DNA of 64,000 bases from Gnetum montanum (taxonomy: Eukaryota > Streptophyta > Gnetopsida > Gnetales > Gnetaceae): assembly GCA_015680685.1 (NCBI GenBank), contig MNCI01013669.1:23334-87333 (forward strand), written 5' to 3'. Numbering within the stretch: position 1 is the first letter of the stretch; each line of letters opens with the position of its first letter. Positions 45,955 through 57,539 of the stretch are shown here, piece by piece. Both the position numbers and the translations under genes were made by a program. The notes under the pieces were generated by a model. That model saw nothing but the letters and a program-made list of their open reading frames with translations. It did not search any database and was not told the origin of the DNA.

Positions 45955-48700
45955 ACCTGGTAGGCATACTTGTATTTTTATCTTTTTATTTATATGTTTG
46001 CATATATATAACTTATCATTTCCTATTATTGTTTCCAAGTTTTCTTACAAAGAGGCAATATGGATTAAGAGTAAAAATATTTTTGTATTGATCATGTATA
46101 AATTTTTTTAAAGAAAGGATAATGCTATGTAAACTCAAATTTGCATTTTGTTATATGAAGCAAGCTTTTTTTTAATTTGAAATGAAAAAAATATTTTAAA
46201 TGTGTTATTATCTATTCTTGACATATAGTTTTAATTTTAATTTTATATTTAATATAGTAATTAATTTTATGTGAATTTTTTACCACAAAATTATTTATTT
46301 TAACGTTATCTTTTTCTACCAATAATATTTTAAAGGTTTTGTATTTATAATTTTTAAAATAATATAAAATATATTCTAAAAATTTAGTATTATGAATTTT
46401 CAAGAACCAAAGATCATGAATGAACTCACCATGTGCAAGGGCATGAGCAAGTTATCGAAAATGTTCACAAAGTAGTGATAGCAGTAGCAACTTTCATTAT
46501 AGTACTGAAACAAGTGTCACATCATAGTCATTGGCAAATGTAGACCTAGTCAAGATCACAGGAAGCAGTACATGAACATGTCACAAAAGGTACCTTTGAT
46601 GATGAACGCGTAGTTGAAGATAAGGCCTTCCTTGGTAAAGCAACTTGCTTCAATTTCTTTTTTGTTTTTCCTCTCTCTCTCTTTCTTCATGGATCTAGTC
46701 ATGGGTTAAGTTGCTTATATTTTATGTTTCACCACCAAGGTTAATAGATAGTTATTAATCTATTAACTCATCATTGCTTATTAAAATCAAACCTATACTT
46801 TAAATCTTTTCTAATNTTGCTTATTAAAATCAAACCTATACTTTAAATCTTTTCTAATATTTTTTTAAAGTGAATTCAGAATGTAGGTGACAAAACTAAA
46901 GTCCAAGTTCATTATTGACTTGCCACATTAGAAATATATTTTAAAGAATAATTTCTTTATTTAATTGTTAATAGAAAATAAATGTTAATTTTAGCCTAAT
47001 ATCATTTCCCCCTATGACAAGACAAGATTCTAAAAACAAAGAGATTGATATTCGCAAAAGCTTTAAACCTTAGGAAGCTTGCAAGAATTTGAATAGCTAA
47101 GGTAATTGTAAAAATTTTGAAGAATTATAAAAGTAAAAAGGCTAAGATTCTGGATCGCTAAAGAAAATGCTAGCCATATTTTAAGATTTTAAGTAAAGTC
47201 TAAGAGCCAATGTAATGACTTGAAATTGTTTCTTCTTATTGAAAATACATACTTACCCTTTATTCAATCCCTCAAGATGCCAAAGAACATAGATTTGAGC
47301 TCAAGGTGAAAACTGAAATTGACATTTCAATTTGATTTGAAACTATAAATGCCAGTGAAAAAATTCTTATGCAAAATTGTAACTCATAGAGACAACATTG
47401 TTATTAACATGTTTGATGAGATTCAGAGTCAGATTCCACAAGTAGAGTTCTATGTAGTGTAACTTCATGCCCCAGTCACAAGAGGAAAAAATGTAGCTGT
47501 AACTACCATCATAGCTTGCATGGAGAGTTGTGATGGTTGACCAAATAGCTAGGGTTAACTCACAATTTACATTGAAAAGCTATTTTGGGTGTCTACTCAT
47601 TATTTAATGCAATCAATGCTTTAATTCCTAGAAATCATGCTAAAGGAAGAGAATTTTGAAATGGTATTTTTGAAAATATTTTCTATTCAAAACTGTAATC
47701 ATCCATTTGAAAATTATCATGTAACTAACTAGAAGCTACAACTAAACTTATACATTATGGCAACTTGTGAAAATAAGCTAGTGCTCTCCATGTGACTAGC
47801 CTATGAAGGTGTTTAAACATTTTTCTTTGCAGGGAGTTTTCAAAATATCTTTTCTCCCTTACATGTGGTTGTTGACTCCTTCTCCTTCTCCTTGACTAGT
47901 TTTGACACAAGTTGCCACATTGTTACGATTATGAGCATTGATCTTACATCAAGTTCCAAGTTGGGACATCAAAAGATCATGGCAATGTTTGGACATTAAA
48001 AAATAAATGATTTCTGAGTTCCAAAAGCCATCCATCCATTGGTTTGTTAAATTAGTAGTTTGGCTTTTTTTTTTATTCATTAATGATACCCCTTTACCGG
48101 TGTTGTTCCTCATTTTCAAGCAATGAGACACACACACACACACATAATTTACATATAATTTACATTTCTAGTAAAGAGCATTTAGATTCATATACAATAC
48201 TACTTTCTGAATTATAGAACTTGTGGACAAGGAGCCAAAGAATTTTACATTCTAAGTAACTTTAACTCACTCTTACTTTTTTAATCCCATCTTCATCTTT
48301 GAACTTTCTTTTGACTAGATTTATTTAGGAGGGAACTGTATAGAATGCAGAGACTAAATTCAGCTAAGAAAATTTTTCAAAATAAATATGGGCTTGAGAA
48401 AGTAAAAAATGAGTTGAATTTACCTTGAACAAAAAATTCCTTTGTTCCCTATCCACAAGTTTCATTGAACATTACTCTTCTTCCTCACACAATTTTCATG
48501 TATGATATAAATCCTCATACCCAAAGTATAGAGGCATATATTATAACCTAATTATTCCAAATAGCATTATGTCATAGGAAATTATGAATTAGAATCAAAA
48601 TTTTTGCTATCTTTTAAAATCTAATTAATAATTAAAGCACTAGTTAAATAGTTCTAGGTCATGAGTTCAAAGTTGCATGTGAAAAAATTAAACAACATAA
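45955..48700. other. AT-rich stretch, no gene recognised
   Basis: 2.7 kb without coding similarity. It includes a CT microsatellite near 46,670-46,684, a (CA)n run at about 48,127-48,143, and the assembly join near 46,816. Some moderately complex sequence (46,410-46,640; 47,380-47,560) may be old transposon or gene debris, but I cannot name it. Confidence 0.55.
46775..46858. other. Assembly join: single N flanked by 42-bp direct duplication
   Basis: TTGCTTATTAAAATCAAACC...AAATCTTTTCTAAT lies on both sides of the N at 46,816 without mismatch, like the joins at 14,426, 19,183 and 24,356. Confidence 0.85.
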
Positions 48701-48724
48701 CAAAGGAAGAAATAGAGACTAACA

Positions 48725-49370
48725 ATGCAATTAATAAATCAAGAAGAGGAAGAACATTTTTTATTTAAAATAACAACACACTATTTGTTTTACAATAGAA
48801 GAATCTATGCTTATAAAGAAAACAAAAGACATACATCATCTATTTCATTAAACTTAACAAAACATCTCTCTTTTGTAAGCCTATATCATAGATTTTTCAC
48901 TACTAAAATTTTTCTATATTGCTACAAAGACAAAGATAAATGACTCTTTAAAGAATCAATAGTCTTCACCTTGGCTAGCACCATAAAAGTCATACTTGTT
49001 ATTTTTTTAGATCCCACATCAACAAATGATATCTCTAATGTCATTCACTGTGATTTAAGGATTGTTACTGTCCATGCCAAACATAAGGGTATCTATCAAG
49101 GTCCTCCTCTAATGATTGGAATAATAGACATGTTGAGAATTATACTTCTCAAATGGACAACCAAGATAAGTTGGCCCAACATTTGGTTAACATGATAGAG
49201 TGGGTAAAAGGATGAATTTCCCAAGTGCTAGGCATTTTTCCTAAGACTATCTAGGATTTCTATTTAGGAATGTTGATTTTCAAACCAATGCCAAACATGG
49301 ATTGATCTAGTGCATAAGATGCAGAAGAAAAAAGACCATTGGAATAATTGATTTTTGGCCAAAAATGGTA
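48725..49370 (+). other. Possible upstream part of LINE, unrecognised
   Basis: Frames at 48,725-48,943 and 48,971-49,195 are open but unlike known proteins. The second could be decayed LINE sequence because it directly precedes the recognisable LINE end. Nothing firmer can be said. Confidence 0.3.
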
Positions 49371-50182
49371 AGACTTTATTGGCATCAACGATTCTTATGG
49401 CAATGGCACAATTCATGGCTTCTATGGCCTCTTCTCCTATTGGAATTATTCATAAAACACACTAGATTATGAGACATTTTGTGTGGTTTGAGGACAAGGG
49501 AAAAAATATACTCCACTTGGTATGCTTGGCAAGTACGGTGAAACTAAAGACTACATGTGAAATAGGGTTGTTGTCCTTCAATGATGAAATTATGCTTGGA
49601 ATGCAAAGGCTTATGAATAGTCTAATGGCATAAAGGTATGGTCAAGTGCAATGGATTATGATTGTGCAGCAAAAATATCAGCTTTGGGAGGCTAACCCAA
49701 GAGGTTCATGATTATGAAGGATGTTGTGCAAACATGCGAATGAGATGTGGAAGAGATCTTTTGGGCAAAGTGTCTAAAAAAATCATTAATACCAACTATC
49801 TATAGGTTACTGACTGGAAGTCCATATGGAATGGGAGATTACCAAAGAAGGTGAAGGTTTTTGCTTTACTTATCATGCACAAGGCACTACTGGTGAGGGG
49901 GTTTTTAAGAGATCAAGGGTTAAATATTGATCCCAGTTACCCTTTGTGTGCGAAGGAAGTGAAAACCATAAATCATTTTATTTACTATTGTGCCTACATG
50001 AAAGACACTTGGTGAGTGGCTAGGCTAGTGTCCCCTATATGACCAAATGATGATGCAAAGGAGACTGCAGTTTTAAAAGTGGTATGTAAGTATAGAAATA
50101 ACCTAATTTTTTGGATGCACAAGCTACCATTATCGATTTTTTTTGTGGCTTCTTGGGTGCACCTTTGCAAGGAGTTTTCATG
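49370..50182 (+). pseudogene. LINE reverse transcriptase C-terminal end with zinc-binding domain
   Basis: The plus strand reads 'LLASTILMAMAQFMASM', 'IMRHFVWFEDKGKNILHLVCLA' (usual LINE pattern FLWGG...KKIHLVxW) and, after stops, 'VTDWKSIWNGRLPKKVKVFALL', 'KALLVRGFLRDQGLN' and 'CAKEVKTINHFIYYC' with 'DTW' (49,827-50,012). The last part is the zf-RVT zinc-binding region at the C-terminus of plant L1-type LINE proteins (W...PxKVKxFxW...L...RG...C...H...C). Frame and stops show decay. No poly(A) tail or target duplication was found, so the 3' end is uncertain. Confidence 0.7.
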
Positions 50183-51500
50183 AAGCATGGGACAAACTAG
50201 ATACCATGATCTAGTGGTAAGTGAGTTTTAGGGCAATGTTGAATTATGGCCACTAATAACTATGATGGGATGGGCTAATTTGCTCTCATGGATTGTAGGG
50301 ATGCTAGATGTGGTAGATATCTCCTTTTTTGCTAACTAGGAGGGGGATGAAACTATGTATAGGGGAAGGAGGATTTTTTTGATGTAATCAGCATTGGTGG
50401 ATGTGTTGGGGGTGTCGGTAGTGGAGGAGGTTATCCTCCAATGCTGCATAGTTACAGGCACATTAGAGAGTATTTTGAAGGAGGGACGTCGAACAGGGCT
50501 AGTGGACATTTTCCTAAGTCAGTGTTGTCCTTAATCTAGTAGGTTGTAGTGGTGTTAATTAAAATATTTTTGGTGTAGTTAGGTACCTCATCTAAGTTTC
50601 TAAGGATTCATTTTACATTTTTATGCTACTTGAACCCTAGGATGCACTTGAACATGCCATAGTTCTTCCTAGAATCTCTAAAACATATATGGCTTATTAG
50701 ACATCCTAAGCAAATCCTTGCTTTGTGGTGGTTTGGTTCACTAGTGTTGTTGTTGGAGCTAAGATCGAAGCCTTTACTTGTTTATTCATGACAATGTGTT
50801 TGACATGTGAAAGAAGGGAATGTTTTGGAGCAATGCTAGGAAAATTAGAATTTGAAAACTAATGTTGACAGTTCAAAAGAGGCACATAAGGAAGGGCAGG
50901 TGACTACATCAATGACATAGCTTGAAATTGAGGCTATGGTCTAGAGAGCCAATAGGGAGGTAGCCATGTGGGCATAGGAGGAGGAAAAGGTAGAGTGGGA
51001 GGCCTGGTGGACAATGTAGAAGAATGATTTGTAGAGGGTGGTAGATTTGGTCACACATCAAATGGTAGAGTTGCAAACTGAGGTTCACAGAAACCAATAT
51101 GACAAGAGGAGATGGAAAAGTAAATAATGAGAAATAATCTATGAGTCCAAATCTATGCAGAGTTAGAGTAGGATGTGTAGTAGCAGGTAGAAGATGCACT
51201 ACAACACCTTGCAAAGGATCAAGTGTGTGAGGGGTCTCCACATAGGAATGATATGGGAGCTTTCAAGGAGAAGCTGCACCAATTGTTCAATGACTCCTTA
51301 TCTTAGGTATTGGATGAAGGGACTAATTTATCATTTTGGCATGCTTTATGTTGATTCAAAGGTCCAAGGGTTGGGCCCATGGCGATGGAACCACAATACA
51401 TAGAAGAGGTGAAAGAATGGATAAAAAATTTAGCACTCTCTAAAGGGTATAGGGCATCTTTACTTCTCATTGTATAAGCTCAAAGAAATTTTTTTTGAGT
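50183..51500 (+). other. Degraded coding-like region, unidentified
   Basis: It is G-richer than its surroundings on the plus strand. Around 50,920-51,130 the plus strand can be read, with stops, as a Glu/Lys/Trp/Met-rich helix-like segment ('EEEKVEWEAWWTM', 'LVTHQMVELQTEVHRNQYDKRRWKSK'), reminiscent of a coiled-coil domain in a transposon protein. The minus-strand frame at 50,909-51,241 is its shadow. I do not recognise the family. Confidence 0.35.
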
Positions 51501-54500
51501 AGTCCCTAACCATGAAATGTATATTATATTTGCAAATTTCTTGTGAAGACAAGTATTTTAAAACACAAATGAGGTGAATTATTCATCAGTAGTAGATACT
51601 TAGAAGAAGAATGAAAATACAAATTTATGATTTGGATCACAAATTTAATGGCAACCAACAGAAGATTATGGACAAATGGGCTAGCAACTAATTTATCAAG
51701 CTATTTGTTTGATTGGATGTGGTGTGTTGCTCATTCATTAATGCCCACTTTGATTGGTGTAGTTTTTTTGGCTTCTCAATTATCATTATTTAAATATGAA
51801 AAGGTAAACATTTTGTAAATTTGATATATAATTTTCATCGCTAGTAAGAAATATTTGAAAATTTAGTTTGAGGTAGCGTTGTTATAATGCACAACATTTA
51901 TATTGATATCTACCCATATTTTCATTGTAACAAAGGTTTCAATACTTTCTTATATATTTAATGGAATGAGCTATCGTTGGAATATAATTTTTTTAAGCAA
52001 ATTTTGTAAAACTTTACATAGTTTGACAATCTTGTTTTTAATTTTTTGAAGCAAATGAACATGGTTTCTAGTAGCATTATCACAAAATTAATTAAATTTG
52101 CAAATTGAAACAACAAAAACAATAATAAAAACACACAAAAATTTATGTTAAAAATTTTAAAGTGGGAAAAAAACCCATAGCAACTAGTGCAAAGCTCTTC
52201 CTTTATTTAGAGAAAATAACCCAAGAACACAAGCCATGGAGACAATAACCCAAGGACACAAGTCATCCTCAATAGCTCTCAAAACTTCTTATTGTTACTA
52301 CACTCTTAAGCCCTTCCTTTCACACTTTGTTGTTGTGGTGGGGGTGGTGCATAACACATCTTCTCACCTTTAATTTATAGGAGAAAATAATAGTCTTTTT
52401 TCTATTACAAACTTTAGATAATTTTAGAAACTGCTAATCATATCTTAAGAAAAGCTAATAATGGTTTCTAAGAATATTATTTTATAGATGTTGAATACTT
52501 GGTAAAAGCCTCAAAGTCCTCATGAGAAATAAACCCATGACTTGGAGCTTTCAAATTAAGAGTTTTACCACTAAGTTAATATCTCATTATTGAAAACATT
52601 ATTTTTTAATCCACATGTATTCTTTTAATGACCAAGTATGGAACCCAAAAGATAATTTCTTACCTCATAATTAGGACCAACTACATAGCATGACATTTAG
52701 AGCATGACATGGTTTATAATAATGATGAAAGAAAATGCTATGACCTCCCTTATCAGGTACATGTATTCAACTATGTTGGACCCTTAAAATAATTGTAATA
52801 TAGGTACATTCTAAGATATATAGTCCAATTAGAACTTTATAATTAAACTAATGACTTAGAGCTTTCAAATCAAGTCTTATCACTAAGGTTAGCACCTTAT
52901 TATTTTGCTTCATAATTTCTATCTCATGAAGGCAAAACTTTGGATTTTTCAAGCCAAATGTTTGAAGTTTTGTTGATTTTCTACCATTTTATTAATATTA
53001 CATGTAATACCACCATATTTAGTAGGTGATCTTTTAAGTGGAATTATAGCTTCTTTTCCATTGTACACATTGCCTAATTATTAATATGAATCTAATACTT
53101 AGGAAATTTTTGGGAGGTATGTTTTCATGTAAATTTTGGTTTATTTACCTCATTCTTCAAGTTTTTTGAGTCATTTAAATCTGTTTTAGAAAAATCAAGG
53201 TTTGGATGCTATCCATGCTTGTTATTTGTTAAATTCATTTTTATGGTAGAATTTTTTCATTCGATAATGGTTTTTAAGGTTCTTAAAATTAGTGTTCTCA
53301 ATCATCATCATGCTTTATTAATTATTCAAAAGTAGACTTTCTCTTTTAATCTAACATCTTCTAACTTTTGAAAAGTTCTTTGTTTTGTTGAATTGTTACA
53401 TCTTCCATTAATTTTTGAAAAATTTGAAACATATATTGTCTCTCGAATTAGGCCAATCAAGCATTTTGAAACCCTAGAAATAACTAGTGGTTTTCACAAA
53501 ATTCAATATGTAATTAAAGTGGATCTTAATTTGCTTAAGTGAAAAAATCTTCTGTGTGCTAGCAAAATTGACTATGTGCAAAAAGTTATTTATTACAATC
53601 TTCCAAAGTCTTGTCACTATTATCATTGAGTTTATGTTTGATTCATGTTCTTTTATCTTGTGAAAAAAGGCTATACAAGCACATTAGCAACATGCTACTA
53701 AACATGTTACTTAAATTTTCTCACAAATTTTATAGATCATGCTAAGGTTTTTTCTGTAGATACTGCAAATCTTGCAATGACTTCTTTTGCTAAAATTTCA
53801 ATAGTTAGCATATCCTTTTCTTTTACTATTGTTTAATAGAAGGTATCTTTGAGGAATATTCTAATCAAATTAGTGTCAATGAATTCTTCAATTACGAGGA
53901 AGAAATAAATATATGTTCATAACATTTGATAGGAACCTATTATTGATTCAAATGGTTCTTCATAATAAAAAATATCAAAGATGTCTATCAATGAATTCTT
54001 CTACAATTGGATCAGTTATGTCCTTGGTTTGTCACCTCATCCATGACTCACCCAAATATCATACTCCTATACATAAGCCTAAGTGATTTAAGTATCAAGA
54101 AGCAATGATGAACTCAAGAGTTTATTACTACTTCCTTTAACATTCTAAATTCTTCATCAATCAATATTTATCACCTATTGATCAATGGTACAACTAAGAA
54201 TATTCCTGCTTTCTAACTTAAAGAAAAAATATGCAAGGGATTTCAACTTCTCTTTCATTAATAATAAAAAATATGGTTGTACAAACTTTATAGCCTTGAT
54301 GGATACAAAGATAATGAGAAAAGGTATATCCATGAATGAGACCCCTTAACTCACTCTAGTATCGAGAAAGGATTCACAACTCTACTCACAAAAATAAAAT
54401 GAGAACAATAATACAAGAATGGAGAGAGAAATAGGAGAAATTAAAAATTTCCTTAAATGAATAAGCAATCAAGTAGTAGGGGAGTATAGATCTCAAGCTA

Positions 54501-55470
54501 CCCTCTTCAATAATTGGAAAGAACAATACCCAACACCTTAATTTATACAAATTTGGAATATATTTAATGGGGAGACAAGGATCAAAAATGGACCTAAAAA
54601 TTCATTACATATTCAATAGGTGGTTTCAAAGTCTTCAGTTACTAGGTAGGTAACTTCTAAGTCTTCTTTGTTGAATTTTCTCTTTAAAATTCACATACTA
54701 ATCATAGGTGTAGATCATTTCTTCTCATATGGCCTTTTTGATGGGCAGTATTTATAGCCAACATTAATTGCCAATAATGTTCACATTTGAAGTCCATTTT
54801 ATGCAAATAAGAGATTAAAATATGTTAATTTAAATGTTCTAGACATTATGATGTAGTTAAATTTTTCACCTAAGATCATTTAGTTCCTATTTTTGTCCTA
54901 GAAAATAAGATATACAAAAATATTATTAATGAACTGTAACATAATATAAATGATAACAATCAACTAAAATATACTTACTAGTCACCTAATATTACGTAAA
55001 ACAAACAATATTTATTAAGAAATATTACTACTTTAGGTGCTTATCATTAGCATTTTTGTAGTCCCCCTAGCAAAATAATGTGAAAGGAATAATGAGAACT
55101 TAAATCTTATTATATATATTTCATGAGGAAATTGAAATACTTGAAGAAAAACCTTGATCGTTGGTCTTTATTGGTAATATACTGAGTAACTAACTATGCA
55201 ACTCTTATATTATTTGTAAAATTAGTCTTTTCTCTTCTTTCTTCCTAAAGCAAAGGCTTTTTACATCCAATGCACTGAGCAATGAACTTGTTAATCTTGA
55301 AATCATTGCAGCAGCTAATTTTTTTTTAAAAAAATGGTGATGAGTAAGAAGAATTAATTTATAGACTAGAAGTATTCAATTCTAGCTCAAGGAAAAAAAA
55401 ATTTATTATTGTTTCATTATTATTATTATTTAAAGTCATTTTAAACTTATTAAGTATTGCCTTATGCCAA
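51501..55470. other. AT-rich stretch, no gene; possible old LTRs
   Basis: No coding similarity. At 52,150-52,400 the minus strand has TATA-like CCTATAAATTAAAGG followed downstream by a tandem pair containing AATAACCCAAGRACACAAG (plus strand, 52,207 and 52,245), like a copia-type LTR. At 54,530-54,720 a minus-strand TATA-like GTATAAATTAAGG lies beside two AAGTCTTC-containing repeats. Both are weak guesses. An ATT microsatellite lies at 55,400-55,430. Confidence 0.35.
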
Positions 55471-55474
55471 GTTG

Positions 55475-55575
55475 GCTTCTAGCAAATTCTCATATTTAAT
55501 AGCTAAGATACTAAAATTTTTGGAGGCACTCCATCCACGTTCAACTGTGATAGCCTAGCATAACTCACAAGTACA
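55475..55575 (-). pseudogene. Possible hAT transposase fragment (ERGWS motif)
   Basis: The minus strand reads 'AITVERGWSASKNFSILAIK' followed by 'YENLLEANLA' before a stop. ERxWS followed by a basic/Leu-rich helix resembles the ER(N/G)WS block of hAT C-terminal domains. Only about 30 residues are available, so this is a tentative call. It differs from the fragment at 45.7-45.95 kb. Confidence 0.3.
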
Positions 55576-56534
55576 AAGACTGTAAAAGTTTAAGAATGAA
55601 TTTCCTAATTTAACTATACTAACATGTTAGGTGCACCATTTTCTTCATCCCTCTTAAATTGAAAATCAACTACTGATGTTTTCAAGATGATAACAAGGAA
55701 TGTGGCATAATAGTATGGATAAGGAACTAACTAAATAAACAATGGCCACCATATAAGTAATCACACTATCCCATAAAAAGAGAATAATAGTTGAAAGTCA
55801 AGTAGAATAAATTATAGAATTTTAAAAAGTAGCTTTCTCAAATTGCAAATACCTAAAGGAAAAAATGTCATACAAGAATATGAATGCACATTAATCAATA
55901 GGCTAATACAAGGAAATATCAAACCCCCTTTATTTATATAAGTATATATATGTGTATTTATTTACATATTATAATTTATTTTTTTATTTTTTATTTTTTT
56001 TATTTTGAGATTAACAAATCTCAAGAAATCTTGGTACTACTAGAATCCAAATCACTGAGAAGCTTATTACATTGTCAATGAACATGGTCCTGTAGGAAAC
56101 TTTGCCCATGGTGCACATCACTTCACAAGTTGGAATTTCAACATGAGTACTAGTTGCTTCACTACACTACCAAAGAATAGGATCCCATAGGAAACTATGC
56201 CCATGGTGTAGTTCAACCCTCGTGTACATGCATTTTTTTTCTTTCAAATAATTAAGTAGGTTGCATCATAGTAGATCAAGCATTTATCATTACTTTGTTA
56301 AATTTCAATTTCCTTTAGTTAAATAAACTTTAGGGCATAGAAATAGATATGATTTATGACCTAAGATCCGTTTGGCATTATTGAAACCAAAATTGATATT
56401 TCTTATTGTCTATAGATCCAAAAGATCTATTAGATAACTAATACGTTCATGTCATGAAGAATAAAAATTGACTCAACAAAGCAGCTAAACATCATAAGAC
56501 ACATCATAAACAAGTCATACAAATTATTAATAGT
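55576..56534. other. AT-rich stretch, nothing recognised
   Basis: It includes a direct repeat around CATGGTCCTGTAGGAAACTTTGCCCATGGTG (56,083) and CCCATAGGAAACTATGCCCATGGTG (56,184), about 100 bp apart, and T-rich runs near 55,980. No gene is seen. Confidence 0.5.
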
Positions 56535-57380
56535 TGATGAGTAGAAAGGTACCCCTATGCTCAACCATATGAATACGAGCATATACACATGATCCGGTCA
56601 GACTCCATGGAAAAACTAGTTGTGGCACCTAGATAATTATATGTTGATTGTAGTTTGCTATCTTTTCACCTAGACTAGTATTTACTTTGTGATGTAATTT
56701 CTAATACTAGGCTACTCCTAAAGAAAATGAGAAATAAGTTTATTAAGCTAATAAGCAATAAGAAATAGACTCTAAGCTAGCCTAAGTGCGATGAGCATTC
56801 ATCCTTAATCATTCGTATGCATCTTGGACTTCATGTACTACTTTTGGGATAAACAAGTGCACATTACTCGAAGCACTACTAGATATGCTACTGGGTTACC
56901 ATGTAGTTACACTTAAATGTTCATGATTAAGACGTACTCATTCTGCATTAATAACATAAATACTAAATGAAAATAAAAGAAATATTAACTAAGAAAACAA
57001 AAATAAATAATTAACAATTAAAATAAGTAAAAGCTAAGTGAATGCTGCAATGATGGAATAATCTCGATCTTTATTACTAGTTGTGTGCATGTCCAAGTAT
57101 ATCACACTCAAACAAAGGTTCCATACAATTACAAACATCACACTGTGGACATGCACTTAGGAAAAGAACTAAAAACTAATAAAGAGACTTGCCCAAAGAC
57201 TCATTGAAAAAATACTCTTCATTATGTGCCTAAATGCTATATTTATAGGCTGACATAGGAATCACAATATCATGTATACGATATCGTATCTAGGCTATGA
57301 TATCGCATACCCGATATCATGTACCTAATATGAGGGCCTAGCAAACTGCAATTCATCATACCTCAATGGCTAAATAAAAA
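56535..57380 (-). repeat. Element B 3' LTR
   Basis: It starts TGATGAGTAGAAAGGTACCCC and shares with LTRs A and C the blocks CTCAACCATATGAAT, GATCCGGTCAGACTCCATGG, a TACTCATTCTGCATTAA region, TCTTTATTACTAG and GTCCAAGTATATCACACTCAA. The minus strand has a TATA box CCTATAAATATAG at 57,237-57,249 and an array of GATATC-centred motifs just upstream (57,262-57,340). The right border is approximate. Confidence 0.72.
57237..57340 (-). promoter_or_regulatory. LTR B core promoter: TATA box and GATATC array
   Basis: The array holds CAATATCATGTATAC, CGATATCGTATC, ATGATATCGCATA and CCCGATATCATGTACC (57,264-57,330), including the perfect 14-bp palindrome ATACGATATCGTAT at 57,276-57,289. The TATA box CCTATAAATATAG lies next to it on the minus strand. 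A near copy of this layout occurs at 60,888-60,985 upstream of ORF3. Confidence 0.55.
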
Positions 57381-57539
57381 CTCATCCTTGAGTCAAACAA
57401 AATGAGAAAAAAGTTCATTTAAATACACAGTGGATAGGTATGGGATTATGAACTAACTATGGATTCCTTCATGTCACAGTGTGGGACTTGACCATACAAA
57501 ATTGGGACACCAACAAAAAATATAAAATATAAAATTTTT

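Noticed and set aside
48127-48143. (CA)n run as a regulatory or telomere-like element
   Set aside because: Simple short microsatellite; nothing else supports a function.
51627-51818. Open frame with a hydrophobic segment
   Set aside because: Single short frame, no homologue recognised and no conserved context; hydrophobic readings are common in T-rich DNA.
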